Shown piece after piece: positions 1 through 11,219 of a stretch of DNA of 64,000 nucleotides. This DNA comes from Labia minor (lineage: Eukaryota > Arthropoda > Insecta > Dermaptera > Spongiphoridae), in NCBI GenBank assembly GCA_963082975.1, contig OY720344.1:62338546-62402545 (forward strand). Direction: 5' to 3'. Position 1 is the first letter of the stretch. Each line of letters begins with the position of its first letter. A program made the translations under genes and the position numbers. The notes beneath the pieces were generated by a model, which saw only the letters and a program-made list of their open reading frames with translations, was not told the DNA's origin and did not search any database.

Positions 1-842
1 TAATAAACAAAAATCAAAATATCTCTTCATCTGTTTATGAGCTTATAATTTGATGATTCCTGTCTATGAGTCTTTCAATGATGTTAATTGGTTTGATGGA
101 ATCTATCTGGCTCAAATATATAACAAAAATTATATCCATTGAAAATAGAATTATAATGGAATATTTACCTATTTTTACATAAAATACATACAATACAGGT
201 ATTCATGTAGCGTGTGATCTACCAATTTTAATAGTTATTTAGTTAGTTCATTCTGTTAGTGTATTGTTCATCCTCCTTCCTCCTTCTCTCCTCCCTGTCG
301 AACAGGTGAACTGGAAATATATAAATAATAAAAAACGAAACAATTAGAAATAATAGGAATTGATTTATTTAATTTAAAATTTTACCAAATTTTAATTTAT
401 ATTAAACATTATGATAGGAGATACCCATATTGGTGAAGAAATTGAATAGTTGATTCATTCATTGATGGCTATGACTCGATAAATTTCAATTCATTTTAAA
501 TCCGAACGTGCAATAAAGAACGATTAATTTTAAAAGCAAGTGAAAAGCACAACGTGAAAAATCATAAGATTTTATGTTTTTGGGAAGAGGAGTTGTATTA
601 GTAATAAAATATTTAAATTATTATAATTTATTCTAAAAATTAACATTTTAATTAATTTATTATTATTAGATCATATTATTTATTAAATGTTTTTGTTGAC
701 ATAAGATAATTAACATTTTAAATAAATATCAACTCATTCGCATTTTCTGTTTCAGTAGCGTCTACAATGATCTAACTAAATAACTAATAACTAATTGGTA
801 GATGACATGCTACATGATTGCCGAAATAAATTTTATTAATTA
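1..842. other. AT-rich non-coding stretch
   Basis: Very AT-rich sequence with no open frame above background, no splice-like exon and no recognisable repeat end. Several A- and T-runs only. I see no gene here. Confidence 0.6.
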
Positions 843-1502
843 TCTGACAAAAAACCACTTCGTGGTAGAGGTTCCCCGTCAAGTTGTGTGCCCTAAAAAG
901 TTAGGTAATCAAAAAAGTTAGGGCCCCTCAAAGTTGTCTTTCAAAAAAATTAGTGAAATCAAAGCTTGGCGGCCGCCAAGTTCCTCACCTTACAATATTT
1001 ATTGTTTTTAAAACGTTCATTTCCTGAATAGTGTATTTAATTGCATTTCCAATAAAACTTTTTCGAATAGTGGTAGTACCTCCCACATTACCACAAAGTT
1101 TTTTTTGCATTTTTGGCGATTTTGCAAAATGTTTTTGCAACATTTTTATACAAAGGTTTCACCTACCCACCAAGACAAACAAAATGAGACATTCCCCATT
1201 AAAATCGGTTCAGTAGTTAAGGCTGTAGTCCTGACAATGTTGAAGATGGCGAAGGACATGGTAAAAGTTGAAAAAAATGCCATTTTTAAAATTGAATATC
1301 TCTGGTTGTAATGAATCAAAATTAATGATTTTGTTTTTGTTTGTCTGGTGACCGGCCCCTATGAAACCTAAAAAAATTAGGCCTACAGGTGCCACCGATT
1401 TTTTTGCTGTGAGGGGTGAAAACCGGTACTTGTCACGTCTAGTGGCTTGGCAGCCTCGGTGTTTTTTTACTTGGCGAGGCGGAGCGCTGCCAGCGCTCCT
1501 AG
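843..1502 (+). mobile_element. Helitron-like non-autonomous element (tentative)
   Basis: The right end carries a GC-rich hairpin (GAGCGCTGCCAGCGCTC, about 1482-1498) immediately followed by CTAG, as expected for a Helitron 3' terminus. The left part starts with TC and holds a CCACTTCGTGG hairpin. Inside is a perfect 16-bp palindrome (CTTGGCGGCCGCCAAG, about 965) and the phrase AAAATCGGTTCAG, shared with the other Helitron-like families of this window. No coding region is present. The base after CTAG is A, not the usual T, so the exact boundary and class are uncertain. It could be a different foldback repeat. Confidence 0.4.
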
Positions 1503-2134
1503 ATATTAAATACTATCTAAAAATGATTTCTTATTCCAATTTCTGAGATATATCCATTCACCTTCTAAATTAGTTGTGAAAAGAAAAACATATAAAAAGG
1601 AAAATTAATTCATAATGATTGACTAAATAATTCTTATAACAAAAACTAATAATTAATCAAAACTTTAATATTTTCTATCAGTAAAAATTATTTTTATATA
1701 TTGATGATCGCATTATCAAATAAAATCATCATTTGTCTAGAAAAAATAATTATAAAATATAGCTTTTCACTTCCCTATCACTCCCACTTTCTCCTTATAA
1801 AAAATAAAATATTTAAAAAAAAATAAAAATATTATATAGGCATACGTATATATTAAATAACCAAAACGTGTGAGATGAGAGCTAAAGTATCATTTAACAC
1901 CTTTCATAGGTCAAATGAACAATATTTTTACACTTACTTGACTCACATGGATTTATTTTACAAATGTAAAAATACTCTCACATTACACATTCATAAAGAA
2001 ATCATATATTCATAATAAATTAATCAGAGAAAGAAAATAGACTCTCTTATATTTTTTATTTTATTTTTATTTTAATAGTTTTATATAAAATTTATCATAA
2101 ATTAATAAATATTAACTCATATCTAACTTATACT
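1503..2134. other. AT-rich non-coding stretch
   Basis: No gene or repeat recognised; runs of A and T dominate. Confidence 0.55.
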
Positions 2135-3031
2135 AGGTTTGTTCAAAAGAAAAGGTGAATTTTGAATTATTTCGAAAAGTATTTATTTATTTATCCATTT
2201 TGTTCCCTTCAAAGTAATTCCCCTTAGATATAATGTACTTATGCCAGCGCTTCTTCCAATAGATGAAGGACTTCTGAAATGTGCTTTTCGGTATGGCCAT
2301 CAGCTCGTTCTTCTATTCCGACTTTATCCCATCAATTGTGGCAATACGCTTTCCTTTCATAGGTCTCTTCAGTTTTGGGAATAGGAAAAAGTCGAAGGGT
2401 ACCAAATCTGGTGAATACGGTGGTTGAGGCGTGATTACGGCGTGTTGTTTTTGGCCAAAAAATCACGAACAAGCAATGATGTGTGAGCTGGTGCATTATC
2501 GTGATACAAAGTCCATGGTTTGTTTTTTCACAATTCCGGTCGTTTGAGCCGTATTGCTTCACGCAACCGTTGCATAACTTCCTTATAGTATTCCTTCTTA
2601 ACACTTCGAGCTGCTGGCAAAAACTCATGATGCACCACGCCATTGTAATCCAAGAAAACAATGAGCAAAATTTCACATTTGATCGAACTTGGCGTGCTTT
2701 TCTATACCGCTTATGAACATTTTTTTGAGATAAAGTAGACTCGCCGAATGCCACAGTCAACATTTTAAGTATGTTTTTATCAATTTATTTCATTTTAAAC
2801 ACAAAATTTAATACATATTATTTGATCCATTTTTTTAAAGTAAAAAATCGAAAAACACACAAAACGTGAATAACTTTTTCAATTGTCAAAAACAAACTAA
2901 TAATCCAAAATGACTGATAATGTCAACATATGAGAAACATATGTGTACCAACATACCAAAAAAAAAAAAAAATGATAATTGAATGACCCTGGGAAAATTC
3001 AAACTTCACCTTTTCTTTTGAACAGACCTCC
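2135..3031 (-). mobile_element. mariner element, internally deleted
   Basis: The two ends carry near-identical inverted repeats of about 32 bp containing TGTTCAAAAGAAAAGGTGAA (left about 2139-2158, right about 3004-3023 on the other strand). The interior encodes a mariner-family transposase on the minus strand. At about 0.9 kb it is shorter than a typical 1.3-kb mariner, because the middle of the transposase gene, with the first catalytic Asp, is missing. The TA target duplication is not clean at the right end. It is a plain DNA transposon moved by cut and paste and is now dead. Confidence 0.85.
2187..2763 (-). pseudogene. mariner transposase pseudogene
   Basis: Read on the minus strand it opens with LTVAFGESTLSQKNVHKRY, the N-terminal helix-turn-helix region of mariner transposases. 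It then jumps to the C-terminal catalytic half: FLDYNGVVHHEFLPA, the YHDNAPAH block with the second catalytic Asp, and a degraded PDLAPCD region. It closes with a KRWHK...GNYFEG-like end and a stop at about 2187. The central part, including the first catalytic Asp, is deleted, and the remaining parts lie in more than one frame. The family makes a transposase that binds the terminal repeats and cuts at TA. This copy cannot do so. Confidence 0.85.
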
Positions 3032-4117
3032 TGGTGTTGAGGAAATGCATGATGGCTGATACTTTCATTTGTTATCCATTCTAACATTTAACATATTTTT
3101 TTGTTAAATTATTATGCTACTGTATATAATCGTCATAAATTAAGTTAATATTTATTACAAAATTTATTAAAATAAGAATATATTTAATATTTTATCACTT
3201 TATTTACAATATATCATATATAGATTAGCTTTTCAATATTTTATTCTATATTGATTATACATGAATGATTTATTATATAAATGAAAAAAAAAATTTGAAA
3301 TTCAAATTCAAACCACTCATTATCATGATCATTATTTTTTCGAATATTGTATATATATAGTATATATATATATATATATTTCCAAAATTATTCTATTTGA
3401 CAATGCTTACACACTCGATTTCGTTAATCAATTCTTGATTAAAATAATGATCTCATTTTTTTTATTTAATCAATATAATTTGTTTAATCACTTAATCGAA
3501 ATAATTTTTATGCAGTTTATACTATGTTATGAATAGTATATTTTCCATTTCTAAAAATTGTTGGAATTATTATATTTTCTATTTCTTTATATATTAGACT
3601 CAATTTAATTTATATTATATTTAAATTTGTTAAAATTAAAAATTATGATTAATTTTAGTTTTGAAATTAAGCTAATTTTGTAAATTTTTTATAAATGTTC
3701 AAAAATTATTCCTAAAATAAAATGAAAAGATTAAACTTAACATAAAAATTTTTAACTTATTTTCCTAAGTACATTTTAATTTTTTAAACCGCGGTTAATG
3801 TTGTTTTATACTGCGCCGTTTTGTTTTAACTTCAAAGTTTAAGATCTTAAAAAAAATCCTATTTCAAAAGTTCAAATTTTTTAAACTAGGTTATCATAAT
3901 AAGTAGTTTCAAATTCTTTTAGATCAAATCAATAACATTTTTACGTTCAGAAAAATAATGATCATATGAAAATAATTTTAGTTTTATTTTTAATATTTTT
4001 TTGTAGTTTTAAAATAGGGTTTTTAAATTAAATATATCTATAGCTAATCTTGTGTAATATATATATTATTCTTGTTTAATAAAACTTTTTCTATAACATT
4101 ATTTCAATACCTTATAG
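3032..4117. other. AT-rich non-coding stretch
   Basis: No gene recognised. It contains a (TA)n tract at about 3349-3380 and otherwise unstructured AT-rich DNA. Confidence 0.55.
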
Positions 4118-4410
4118 CAGGGGTCGGCAACCTTTTTCAATAGCCGGGCACATTTCTGAAATAATATAACAGGGGTGGGCACACTTGGTGATACTTATTG
4201 AAGAAATATGGAAAAAATTGAAAAAAAATCGAAAATGTTTAAGAGCCTGATCGCAAAAACATTTTACCTTTTTTAGAGCCATATTGAAAAATCGAAAATG
4301 ATACCTTTTTTGTGTCATCACTTTAAATTAATATTATAGTTAGTAATTTGAATGAGGGCACTTGAAAATGGCTTCGCGGACACCAACGGGCACCATGTTG
4401 CCGAGCCGAG
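4118..4410. mobile_element. hAT-type miniature element
   Basis: The left end reads CAGGGGTCGGCAACCTTTTT, the widespread hAT terminal motif. The right end (TTGCCGAGCCGAG, about 4398-4410) is an imperfect inverted copy. Inside is a phrase around AGAGCCATATTGAAAAATC that recurs in the hAT-type element at 48377, so the two are related. There is no coding capacity. I could not find an 8-bp target duplication, so the right boundary may be eroded. Confidence 0.65.
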
Positions 4411-4424
4411 GTAGACCAAGATTT

Positions 4425-4457
<33 letters not shown>

Positions 4458-5370
4458 ATTTAAGGTATTTTTATCCATTTCAAATAATGAAAATTTAAAT
4501 TTAAACTACATACTGTAAATTAATTAATCGGAATTGTGATCGCATATAATTAAAAATAAAATATTTAATATATTTATTTTTGTCACTATCGAGTAATTAA
4601 ATTAAAGTCTTTTAACATAAATTAAAATAAAAAATAAACTTCGGAAAAAATTGAATTTAAAAATTAATGATTTAATTATACCATTTATTTATTTATTGTT
4701 ATTGCTCGTATGATTATTGAAACAATTTTATTTGACCGTTTAGCTTCCGTTTATAAATACTAACAATAAAACAAACATATATATAAAAAAAATATAGTCT
4801 TGTCCAATCAGCAATAACTAACCATCCATAAGCTGGTTTGTAATTTACGCCAAATATTATTATTAATATTAATTCATGGTTAAATAAGAGTAGTAATAGT
4901 ACTATGGGTAAATAGATTTCTATACCTAACTTGCTAGGCGAGTTTTCTTTCTATCTCCGTCTCTCTCTCCCTCAACTTATAATTATTAAAACTACCTGTA
5001 TGCTGCACGTATGCCACTTGTCGGATTTATTATCCTGAAATGAACTCCTAACGGACCTTATCAGTCATTAGGGAGCGATTGTTAACATTCAGACAGCATA
5101 TAAATTACAAAATAACAAATAATTATTCATTCTAAGAATTAGTAAAAAAAACAGAATTTATTTAATTATTTTCTTTAGATTAGCAATATTTATTTATGCA
5201 TTTTCTATGTATTAATAAATAATTGTTTGATGATTGTTATTTTTAAAAATTTTTGTTATAAATTTAAGAAAAATAAAATTTGTTAAACCAATATTAAGAA
5301 AAAACAGTTGATAAAAAATCTTAGATAGATTATTTATTTTTTCACTTAAAATAATAATAATAATAATAGA
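4411..5370. other. AT-rich non-coding stretch
   Basis: No gene recognised; (TA)n at about 4426-4460 and an ATA trinucleotide tract near 5350-5370 just before the next LINE piece. Confidence 0.55.
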
Positions 5371-5646
5371 ATTATAAAATCGAGAAGGTTACGGTGGGCA
5401 GGACACATGGCTAGAATGGGAGAAGATAGAATGTCAAAAAATATATTGGTAGGGAGACCGAGTGGGAAACGTCCACTTGGAAGACCAAGGACACGGTGGG
5501 TGGATAATGTGGGAAAGGATGTGAGAGAGATGGGAGAGGATAGGGACTGGAAGGTTGTGGCTCAGAATAGGAATACTTGAGGGGTGTAGGTGCTGCGGCC
5601 AAGAACTTTCGAGTTCCGTAGAGTCACAGAGACAGACAGACAGACA
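5371..5646 (+). mobile_element. LINE-A 3' fragment (5'-truncated)
   Basis: The plus strand encodes IIKSRRLRWAGHMARMGEDR, then a GRPSGKRPLGRPRTRW motif and a VREMGEDRDWKVVAQ segment. This is the well-known C-terminal tail after the reverse transcriptase of an arthropod non-LTR retrotransposon. It ends with AAGAACTTTCGAGTTCCGTA and a (GACA)n tail, a typical LINE 3' end. Only about 275 bp remain, and a stop interrupts the last part. Other copies lie at 6801, 15680, 17925, 22575 and 30290. Confidence 0.85.
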
Positions 5647-6720
5647 TAATAATAATAATAATAAATCAAAAAAAAGAAATCACCATTCTCAAATAATTCG
5701 ATTTATTTGGAATTATCAGAGATAGATGAATAAATATTATTATTATTACATTATTAAATAAAAATAAATTCATAATTAAGAAGATAAAGTTTGAACTAGT
5801 AAAAAATAATAACAAAAAGTGAAATTAATATTTTCCTTTATATTTATTTATTATTTATTTTATGAGTGGATGTTAAAAAGATGGAGTAAAGTTTAACTAT
5901 TATGTACGTGTGTGTGTGTGTGTGTGGGTGGGTGGGTGGGATATTAAACACATTACAAAAAACTTCTAATTTAATTATAATTCAAGAGAAGATTCTTAAA
6001 TTGAAATTTTATCTAAAATAATTACACCTATAGGTATATTAGATCAACTAAAATTATCATCATTCTCATTTCATTTATATATTTTAATTAAATTAAATTT
6101 AATTAAAAAAATTTTGAATTTTCATATACAGTCCGACCTCTCGGTGTACCAGATAGTTCAGTATTATTTCAGGAAAAATTAATATCAAGCCAACCCAATA
6201 GTAGAGGGAGAAAATAAAAAAATAAAATAATTTTTCATTAATTTAATATTTAAATAAGATTATTCATTTACAAAAATAAACTTGGATTCTGATTGATATA
6301 TTATTCTATCTTCAAGTTGGTGGATTGAATTTATTGAAATACTAAAAGTGACGTTAAATGACTATCACAGACTTTTCGTTTGTGTGTGATTTTAAATCAG
6401 AAAAATAAAAAAAAATGAGCCATCGCGTTTCAACTACATATATTTTAAATTCATAAACCGTCGAAGTTGATTGGAAATCCGTGTTTTGATTAAAATATAT
6501 TGAAATGCTTGGAGCATTCCTTTCATATGACAGAATACCAGACTAAATTCAAAATGTGAAATCAACGAACGAACGAACGAATAGAGTGTGTGGAGAGGAG
6601 GAAGGGGGAGTGATGCCAGATAAAGAGAGAGAGGGAGAGGCGGCTAGAAAAGGGGCTGCTATTCAATCTTTTGTCAATCGAATGATTATATTCAATCATT
6701 CAATTCTAAACTTGTATATA

Positions 6721-6759
<39 letters not shown>

Positions 6760-6800
6760 TATAATTTATTATTATATTATTATAATTATATAAAATTAAA
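5647..6800. other. AT-rich stretch with (GT)n-(GGGT)n microsatellite
   Basis: No gene recognised. It holds (GT)n running into four GGG tracts at 5926-5940, a GA-rich purine patch near 6590-6655, and a (TA)n tract at 6724-6755 that abuts the next LINE copy. Confidence 0.55.
5926..5940 (+). repeat. G-quadruplex motif at end of (GT)n
   Basis: GGGTGGGTGGGTGGG is a textbook four-tract G-quadruplex sequence with 1-nt loops, formed as the tail of a GT microsatellite. Whether it folds in vivo is unknown. Confidence 0.6.
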
Positions 6801-7147
6801 ATCGGGAAACGCCTGTTATCATGCCATGGGCTTATCGCGTCAAAATTATTATCAAAGGGGATAAAAATTAAAATATATAAAACAATTATTTTACCGGTTG
6901 TATTATATGGGTGTAAGGCATGTTCTATGATCTTAGGAGACGAGAGTAGATTTAAAGTAATTAAGAATAGGATTCTCCGCTGCATTTATGAGCCAAAGAA
7001 AGTTGAGGTCACCGGTAGGGCTTACAATACCGGGATCTCGGGATCCCGAATACCGGGATCCCGGACGATATTTGTCCAGTATTAAAAACCGGTATTTATG
7101 TAAAAATACCGGTATTTTGGTATTACGAATTTACGAATTTACAAAAT

Positions 7148-7293
7148 GTGTATGATTTTATAATGACAATAGTGCCGACAAGTGTAGAATCAGAAAGAGC
7201 TTTTTCGGCCGCTGGTTATATTTGTACGAAAATTCGGTCCTCGCTTGATGATGAAACGCTAGATTCGTTGTGTTTTTTAAGAGCAAACTTTAA
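7148..7293 (+). pseudogene. hAT transposase C-terminal fragment (hATC dimerisation region)
   Basis: The plus strand reads IVPTSVESERAFSAAGYI, then a CTKIRSSLDDETLDSLCFLR segment and ANFN. This is the classic hAT C-terminal signature (SxxSERxFSxAG and LxxxxLxxLxFLR). In active elements this region dimerises the transposase. The catalytic DDE core and BED zinc finger are absent. The frame is cut at 7290-7293 by the piggyBac insertion and resumes to its right after the TTAA duplicate. The conserved FSAAGY core is intact, so the loss may be fairly recent, but with only this piece left no transposase can be made. Confidence 0.88.
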
Positions 7294-7781
7294 CCCTTTG
7301 GGTACTGAATTATTCAAAGAGTATCATGCATCTGAAACGTATTTAATTTGTTGCTATCTGAATGATGTATGATAATGCAATATTTTGTATGTAACAAATT
7401 GTTTATTTCAATTTAATACATAGTTTAAATAAGATATAAGTTTATAATAATTACAGAATAATAATGATAAATAAAACAAACAAAAATAATAACAAATAGT
7501 TTTCAACTTTCAACTAAATATATCAAAAAGAAAATTACTAATAATTTTGCAAAGTGTGATATTTTTCGAAACATGTTGGTAAATGCAGAGGTACTTGGCA
7601 TTGTTTGCACTGCCAGGTAGTTTCACTTCTAATTTTGTTTTTATAACAAACTCGGCATCTTTTTGTAGGGTGTTGTTTGGACTCTGTTGGCGTTATTTGA
7701 AATGACGAGTCGGACTCGTCAAATGTTATTACGCCAAAATTTGCGCATGACGAGCGTGAGCCGTCAAATGTACCCAAAGGG
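7294..7781 (-). mobile_element. piggyBac deletion derivative (488 bp)
   Basis: It is flanked by TTAA on both sides (7290-7293 and 7782-7785), the invariant piggyBac target duplication. Perfect inverted ends CCCTTTGGGTAC sit just inside. Between them only the C-terminal cysteine-rich domain of the transposase is left, so it is a non-autonomous element. It sits inside the hAT transposase reading frame at 7290 and is therefore younger than that hAT. Confidence 0.92.
7538..7781 (-). pseudogene. piggyBac transposase C-terminal zinc-ribbon remnant
   Basis: On the minus strand the frame runs from inside the terminal repeat through FDESDSSFQITPTESKQHP to a Cys/His-rich module: RCRVC, WQCKQC, VPLHLPTC and FEKYH, ending in a stop at about 7538. 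This matches the C-terminal zinc-binding domain of piggyBac transposases, which in the family helps recognise the element ends. The DDD catalytic core is entirely missing. The zinc-ligand pattern is complete. It is probably an ordinary deletion product. A retained DNA-binding peptide is possible but unsupported. Confidence 0.85.
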
Positions 7782-7954
7782 TTAACCCAAACAAAATGCA
7801 AGTTATTAATATTAAATACTTTCAATTTATATTTTTATATTTTTTACTTCTTTAATTATATTTAATTCTTTAATTATATAATACCATACGAGCCTATTAT
7901 ATGTAAAATATAACATAGAATTTAATATTTACTTTATTTTACTTGCACGTTTTT

Positions 7955-8554
7955 ACCGACCGACGATAGTAAGGGAGGTATTGTTTTCACACCAAATTTC
8001 ACATGTGGAGATTTTTACATATCTCCACTAATCATGCATTTTCTTAACAGAAAAAAGTATTTTTAGCATGATGTCTGTCCGTCCGTCCGTCTGTCCGTCC
8101 GTATAGATGTGTACAGCCTGAACGGCTCAACCGATTTTGATGAAATTTGGTATATTTACTTAATGCATCAGTGGGATGAATTGATCAACTTTTGGTGCAA
8201 ATCCGGAAACCGGAAGTGGTAGTATTAGCGATTGACGATAGGAAGGGAAGGGTTATTTTCACACCAAATTTCACATGAGGAGATTTTTTTATATATCACC
8301 ACGAATCATGCACTTTGTATTGGTTTTATCCTCGAGAAAAATCATATTTATTAGTTTTTTCTTGATTTAAAATTATATGACGTCATCCAGTCATTCATGA
8401 CGTCACAGTCTGGTCTTGCATATATATTATAAATAAAATAATATTTTTTATTACATTAATAGATATATTAAAATTATTTGAAATTATTTCTGTAGCTGGA
8501 AATTAACTTACTTCAAACCGTCAGTCGGTTCGGACCAGGCCACAGGTCAACTTA
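7955..8554 (+). mobile_element. Helentron-like family 1, copy 1 (nested in hAT)
   Basis: The 5' end is ACCGACCGACG, followed by a (GTCC)n microsatellite near 8073-8102. The 3' end shows the inverse CGTCAGTCGGT, then a hairpin (GACCAGGCCACAGGTC) and AACTTA, with T next to it. This asymmetric arrangement (5' terminal repeat, inner 3' inverted repeat, terminal hairpin, insertion beside T) is that of Helentron-associated non-coding elements such as DINE-1. No coding region is present. It lacks a short AT-rich segment found in copies 2 and 3. Confidence 0.82.
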
Positions 8555-9106
8555 TTTTGTATCTATCTACTCCTACTCTCTCTATGTAATAAAATAAATA
8601 ATATCTACTCATTTCAGAACAATATTTATTGGATTTCATATATTATTTGTTAAAAAGTCAATAAAACAACTGAGGTAAGTAGAAATATAGCTAGTAAATT
8701 TATTAATACCGGTATTTCAAATTTCAAATACCAAATACCGGTATTCAGATTTTAGTTCGGTATTGTAAGCCCTAGTCACCGGGGAATTCCGGAAACTGCA
8801 TAACGAGGAATTGCATGACCTCTATGCATCTCCAGATATAGTTAGAATTATAAAATCGAGAAGGGTACGTGGCTAGAATGGGAGAGGAAAGAATGGTGAA
8901 AAATATATTGGTGGAGAGACCGAGTGGGAAACGTCCGCTTGGAAGACCAAGGACGCGGTGGGTGGATAATATAGGAAGGAACGTGAGAGAGATGGGAGGG
9001 GATAGGGATTGGAGGGTTGTTGCTCAGGATAGGGATATTTGGAGAAGTGTGGTTGCTGCGGCCAAGAACTTTTGAGTTCCGTAGGGCCACAGAGATAGAT
9101 AGATAT

Positions 9107-9825
9107 AAAATTTAAAAAAATATTGGAAATAATAAAGAAAAAAAAAATAAAATAAAAAAAAAATATAAAAATCAATATTTGGTACAAATATATAATAGTA
9201 GTAGAAATATTTAATATTAAAAGAAGGTTTAAAATAATTTATTTTAATAAAATATATATGTAAAAAAGGAGTCACCTAAACCTAAAAATATAGTATTCTA
9301 AATAATAATGTAAACTATATATTATGTATGTGATTCCTATAGGTACTATAGGTTGTTTATTTAGTAAATGGTCAGTAAATCTGGTTCGAGTGAACTCATG
9401 AGGATAAGTTTAGTCCAACCACGATTTACGCCCTGTTTATCGTGCATATTAAACTTCCTTCTCTCTCTCTCTCTACATCCTAACAATTGCAATTTTAATT
9501 TATAGCAAATACTCAAACATCTAAATAATATTAAAATTCTTGAAATTTTTTTGAAAAAAATCAATTTAATGAGTAACCAATATAGAAACTAGTTTCTTTA
9601 ATTAAGTTAATAATTTTTTTTTTAAATTGTTTAATTTTTATAGCTCTGATTAGTCGAATTAAAATCGAGGTATTGAATAATTTCACATATTAAAAATAAG
9701 TGTCAAATGTCTACCAAAACTAAATGCAGAGAATAATAATCTTGAAAGTCAATATAATTAAAAATAGAATTAATTTAAATAGAAATTTAATTTCCATAAA
9801 TATATTAATAAATTAAATGATAATA
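9107..9825. other. AT-rich non-coding stretch
   Basis: No gene recognised; poly-A-rich DNA after the LINE tail and a short (CT)n at about 9460-9473. Confidence 0.55.
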
Positions 9826-10311
9826 CGAGGGGTGTTCAAAGTATTCTCGGTATAGGTATGAAGGAAAATGCAGAAACTTCTAACTAAAATTTATTTTTCA
9901 ATGTAACCATAACCTCAATACACTTGTTTGCTCGGGAAACTAACTTTTGAATTCCCTCTAAAAAATATTTTTCCTCCTTGTCTTCAAAATGTACGTTAAT
10001 TGCCACCTTCAGCTTTTCATCGTCAGAAAAACGTTTTCCAAGAAGATCTTTTTATTTAGGTTGGGGAACAAGAAGTAATCACTGGGGGGGGCAAGGTCTG
10101 GGCTGTAAGGTGTATGATTTATTTCTTCAAAGCATTTTTCTCAACATTGTCGCATCAGTCATTCTGGTCTTCTTACACTAATGATAATTAGATTAGTATA
10201 AATGAAATGTTGAGGTTATGTTCTCAGGGAGTGTCGTTACCAACTGAAATAATTTAAATCCCTTCGTCACTGCTAAATTACCCCGTTACCCAGAATACTT
10301 TAAACACCCCG
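9826..10311 (-). mobile_element. mariner-type element, internally deleted (486 bp)
   Basis: Inverted ends GGGGTGTTCAAAGTATTC (left) and GGGGTGTTTAAAGTATTC (right, reverse strand) are bounded by TA on both sides. The minus strand preserves the C-terminal part of a mariner transposase: YSPDLAP with the third catalytic Asp, then SDYFLFPNLNKK and FLEGIQKLVSRANKCIEV, with frame damage. The N-terminal half is gone. It is a plain cut-and-paste transposon relic of a mariner lineage different from those at 2135 and 11220. Confidence 0.85.
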
Positions 10312-10722
10312 TAATTATATTTTATCGTTTGTAGCATTTAAAAAAATAAAAAAAAATAAAAATTTATTAACTCTATTTTATTTTATTGGTGCTTACGATT
10401 AAAGTCAATTTTGGTCAGTTTACACATTTATTGGGGAATTTTATGATATTAAATATGAAATATAATTTTCTGTGAACTTCTTGTTTTCAAATTCATTACT
10501 TCAGTATTTTACAACTGTGGTTATTAGGTAGGCGTTAATAAAATAATTAAATGTATTTATTTCTGGTTTTTAAAATCATAAAAAATCATAAAAAAAGAAT
10601 TATATGATTTATTTGAGTTTAAAAATGCTCGTTTTTTTAAAATTTTAATTATAATATTTTATAATTTATTAATTTTAATATAATATAAAAGATTTTTTAA
10701 ACAAAGAATATCAATTATAAGT

Positions 10723-10757
<35 letters not shown>

Positions 10758-10779
10758 TATATATATATAAGCATAAAAA
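10312..10779. other. AT-rich stretch with (TA)n
   Basis: No gene; a long (TA)n at about 10721-10768 borders the R1 repeat. Confidence 0.55.
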
Positions 10780-11219
10780 TAGCATTTATATATATATTAT
10801 GGAAATATAGAAAGTTATTTGTTTGAGCACATGGTAGAGAATATAAAAGATAACTTTCTAGAATTATTGTTTTTAAAAAAAAACAGGGAAATACCCAGAT
10901 GATATACCTCTTCGTAACCCAAGAGGGAGTGAGGGGTGGACAATTTTGCCAAGTTGATTGGAGGGGATGATTGGCTTCGACATATTTTAAGTCAGTCTTG
11001 ATCAAGAATTGGAGGAGACACGAACATTTTCCCTGGCAGGAAGGACATCCATACACAACCCCTTTTTGAGAAATGTTGCCGCCCACTCGATGTTCCAGAT
11101 AAATCCGCCGGACGACACTCAAGACTCAAGTCTCCAATGAATTCTCAATTCCTTAACTACACAATATACCAACTGTGGTCGACCATAGGTAAATAATAAT
11201 AATTTGCTATTGCGTAATA

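Larger units (their letters stand above)
7016..8774 (+). mobile_element. hAT element nested in LINE-A, itself carrying two insertions
   Basis: Terminal inverted repeats TAGGGCTTACAATACCG are present at both ends, with a perfect 8-bp target duplication GTCACCGG at 7008-7015 and 8775-8782. Repeated ACCGGTATT blocks near both ends look like subterminal transposase-binding repeats. The element keeps only the C-terminal dimerisation part of the hAT transposase. It contains a piggyBac derivative (7294-7781) and a Helentron-like insertion (7955-8554). Without these it would be about 670 bp, so it was already a deletion derivative. Confidence 0.92.
6801..9106 (+). mobile_element. LINE-A fragment interrupted by a hAT element
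   Basis: Two LINE-A segments, 6801-7015 and 8783-9106, are colinear with the copy at 30290. The left half encodes the region around IILPVVLYGCKACSMILGDE and the right half encodes LHNEELHDLYASPDIVRIIKS followed by a GRPSGKRPLGRPRTRW tail. They are split by the hAT element at 7016-8774, which duplicated 8 bp (GTCACCGG). The 3' end has the LINE-A signature AAGAACTTTTGAGTTCCGTA and a (GATA)n tail. The copy is 5'-truncated and has small deletions relative to its relatives, so it is inactive. Confidence 0.9.

Noticed and set aside
6125-6155. Solo terminal repeat of a pogo/Tigger-type element (ACAGTCCGACCTCTCGGTG)
   Set aside because: No inverted partner could be found within 2 kb, so the match may be chance.
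6722-6985. Short open frames running through (TA)n and poly-A/T tracts
   Set aside because: The Ile/Tyr-rich translations come from simple repeats and shadow frames; none has protein-like features.
8070-8105. CRISPR array or protein-coding repeat from the (GTCC)n tracts
   Set aside because: No spacers; the tract is a simple tetranucleotide microsatellite inside Helentron-like copies.
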